Shown: piece after piece, positions 63,229 to 64,000 of the stretch
Numbering within the stretch: the first letter of the stretch is position 1
Layout: every line of letters starts with the position of its first letter
Origin: Flagellimonas myxillae
Lineage (GTDB): Bacteria; Bacteroidota; Bacteroidia; Flavobacteriales; Flavobacteriaceae
DNA: 64,000 bases
Direction of reading: 5' to 3'
Assembly (NCBI RefSeq): GCF_023502235.1
Contig: NZ_JAMFLY010000004.1
Location: 1 to 64,000 of the forward strand
Notes under the pieces: model-generated
The model's input: only the letters and a program-made list of their open reading frames with translations
The model's database searches: none
What the model was told of the DNA's origin: nothing
Position numbers and translations under genes: made by a program

Positions 63229-64000
63229 CTACTCCTTTACCCAGTTATTTGCAAAATCGCAGCCCTTGTTTTCAGCATTTACGTGAATGTAGGTATCCTC
63301 GATATGTTCGTCCATCCACTCTTTAATGGCCTTGAATTGCTTTTCGCGCAATGCCAATTCCTGAATTTTGAGGTAATCCTTGGCAAAATCGGCCTTGTGT
63401 TCGTCATATCGGTTGGAAATCTTCATGATTTTGAACTTGGGAGGTCCGCCTCTAGGATCATCCTCTTTTAAGGGTCTGGAAATCTCCTCGTCCTTAAGAT
63501 TTCTCACCTGGTTATATAGGGCGGGGTCCATGTTGGTAAGTTCAAATCGGGAACCATAATTGATCGGGTTCCGTAGTATACCGCCATCATTTCTGGTCTC
63601 TTTCTCATCGGAGAAATTTAAAGCAGCTTCCGCGAAGGTATACTTACCATCCAGAACATGTTGACGAATGGTATCCAACTCCTTAACCGCAGCATCCAAA
63701 GCGCTTTGCGGGATTTCAGGAATCATTAAAATATGTCTTAGGTCCAATTCCTGGCCCCGAATTTTTTCAATAAAGATGATGTGGTACCCAAAAGGGGTTT
63801 CAAAAGGCTCGGAAATCTCACCTTCCTGCAAGCTAAAGGCCACATCCTTAAATTCTTTTACAAAGGGAGTTTCCCGGGTCATGCTGTAGAATCCGCCTTT
63901 GGATTTTGATCCTGGATCCTGGGAATACAATATTGCCTTCACATTAAAACTGGCATCATTGTCCTCCACATCCTGCTTAATCTGCTGCAAGCGGTTAATG
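63229..64000 (-). CDS. SurA/PpiC-type peptidyl-prolyl isomerase (partial, N-terminus outside window)
   Basis: The C-terminal 257 codons of a parvulin-type periplasmic foldase; the frame continues past the right edge without a stop. The end of one rotamase domain (GGFYSMTRETPFVKEFKDVAFSLQEGEISEPFETPFGYHIIFIEK) and a second, more divergent one (LDLRHILMIPEIPQSALD to YGSRFELTNMDPALYNQVRNLKDEEISRPLKED) are readable. The tail is helical and charged (WMDEHIEDTYIHVNAENK). It likely helps outer-membrane protein assembly. It is 4 nt upstream of the MoxR gene. Confidence 0.88.
   Translation of the reverse strand, partial: INRLQQIKQDVEDNDASFNVKAILYSQDPGSKSKGGFYSMTRETPFVKEFKDVAFSLQEGEISEPFETPFGYHIIFIEKIRGQELDLRHILMIPEIPQSALDAAVKELDTIRQHVLDGKYTFAEAALNFSDEKETRNDGGILRNPINYGSRFELTNMDPALYNQVRNLKDEEISRPLKEDDPRGGPPKFKIMKISNRYDEHKADFAKDYLKIQELALREKQFKAIKEWMDEHIEDTYIHVNAENKGCDFANNWVKE

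Overview
The window looks like a chromosomal segment from a marine, pigmented member of the Flavobacteriaceae (Bacteroidota). The evidence is SusC/SusD with an ECF-sigma/FecR pair, many Cys-anchored lipoproteins, TAnnTTTG-type -7 promoter elements, split transketolase, a clade II (Sec-type) nitrous oxide reductase cluster and a crtI-crtB-crtZ carotenoid operon. A Muricauda/Allomuricauda-like genus would fit, but that is a guess from gene content. No phage, transposase, CRISPR array or rRNA was seen.

Layout. (1) 1-17.7 kb is mostly core genome: thrS, then infC-rpmI-rplT (infC with an ATA start), an SGNH hydrolase, YjbQ, HAD phosphatase-cupin, and a leftward block tgt > LptF/G permease > accA > dnaB > 'asparagine synthetase B-like' protein. 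Next come split transketolase, an outer-membrane barrel, an FKBP lipoprotein, an S4 protein, a phosphoribosyltransferase, aroK and tRNA-Lys(UUU). (2) 17.9-22.9 kb is accessory and leftward: an exported protein with an FMN-binding-like SGAT motif coupled to a carbohydrate-module/FAD oxidoreductase, then a KduD/IdnO-like SDR with a Zn-type alcohol dehydrogenase. (3) 23.1-24.7 kb holds an Lrp/AsnC regulator divergent from an SDR-type threonine dehydrogenase. (4) 24.7-42.9 kb is a polysaccharide utilization locus (PUL): ECF sigma, FecR, SusC with STN domain, SusD, a giant FG-GAP/ASPIC lipoprotein, a heptaheme cytochrome c, a GH36-like alpha-galactosidase, a sulfatase, an SMP-30 lactonase and an aldose 1-epimerase. 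The likely substrate is a sulfated alpha-galactoside. (5) 43.0-52.2 kb is a nitrous oxide respiration cluster: an Rrf2 regulator divergent from cytochrome c, fasciclin, nosZ, nosB-like, nosL, cupin, a NosL/beta-barrel fusion, nosD, nosF and nosY. An Fnr-like box sits near -41.5 of the cluster promoter. (6) 52.3-54.7 kb encodes a GMC oxidoreductase and a Tat-type small subunit, followed by tRNA-Leu(GAG). (7) 55.0-58.7 kb holds a CarH-like MerR/B12-binding regulator followed by crtI, crtB and crtZ, for light-regulated zeaxanthin-type carotenoid synthesis. (8) 58.7-64 kb is leftward: two tandem TlpA-type proteins, one lacking its catalytic cysteines, then aconitase, MoxR ATPase and a truncated SurA/PpiC-type isomerase at the right edge.

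The most unusual items are the NosL-beta-barrel fusion inside the nos operon, the SGAT protein/FAD oxidoreductase pair, the heptaheme cytochrome embedded in the PUL, the CarH signature next to the crt genes, the cysteine-less TlpA paralogue, a Tgt without its zinc cysteines, and two large palindromic elements. One of these lies inside the 5' end of a gene and the other lies between the sigma and anti-sigma genes. All functional calls come from reading the sequence and recognising motifs; no database search was run.
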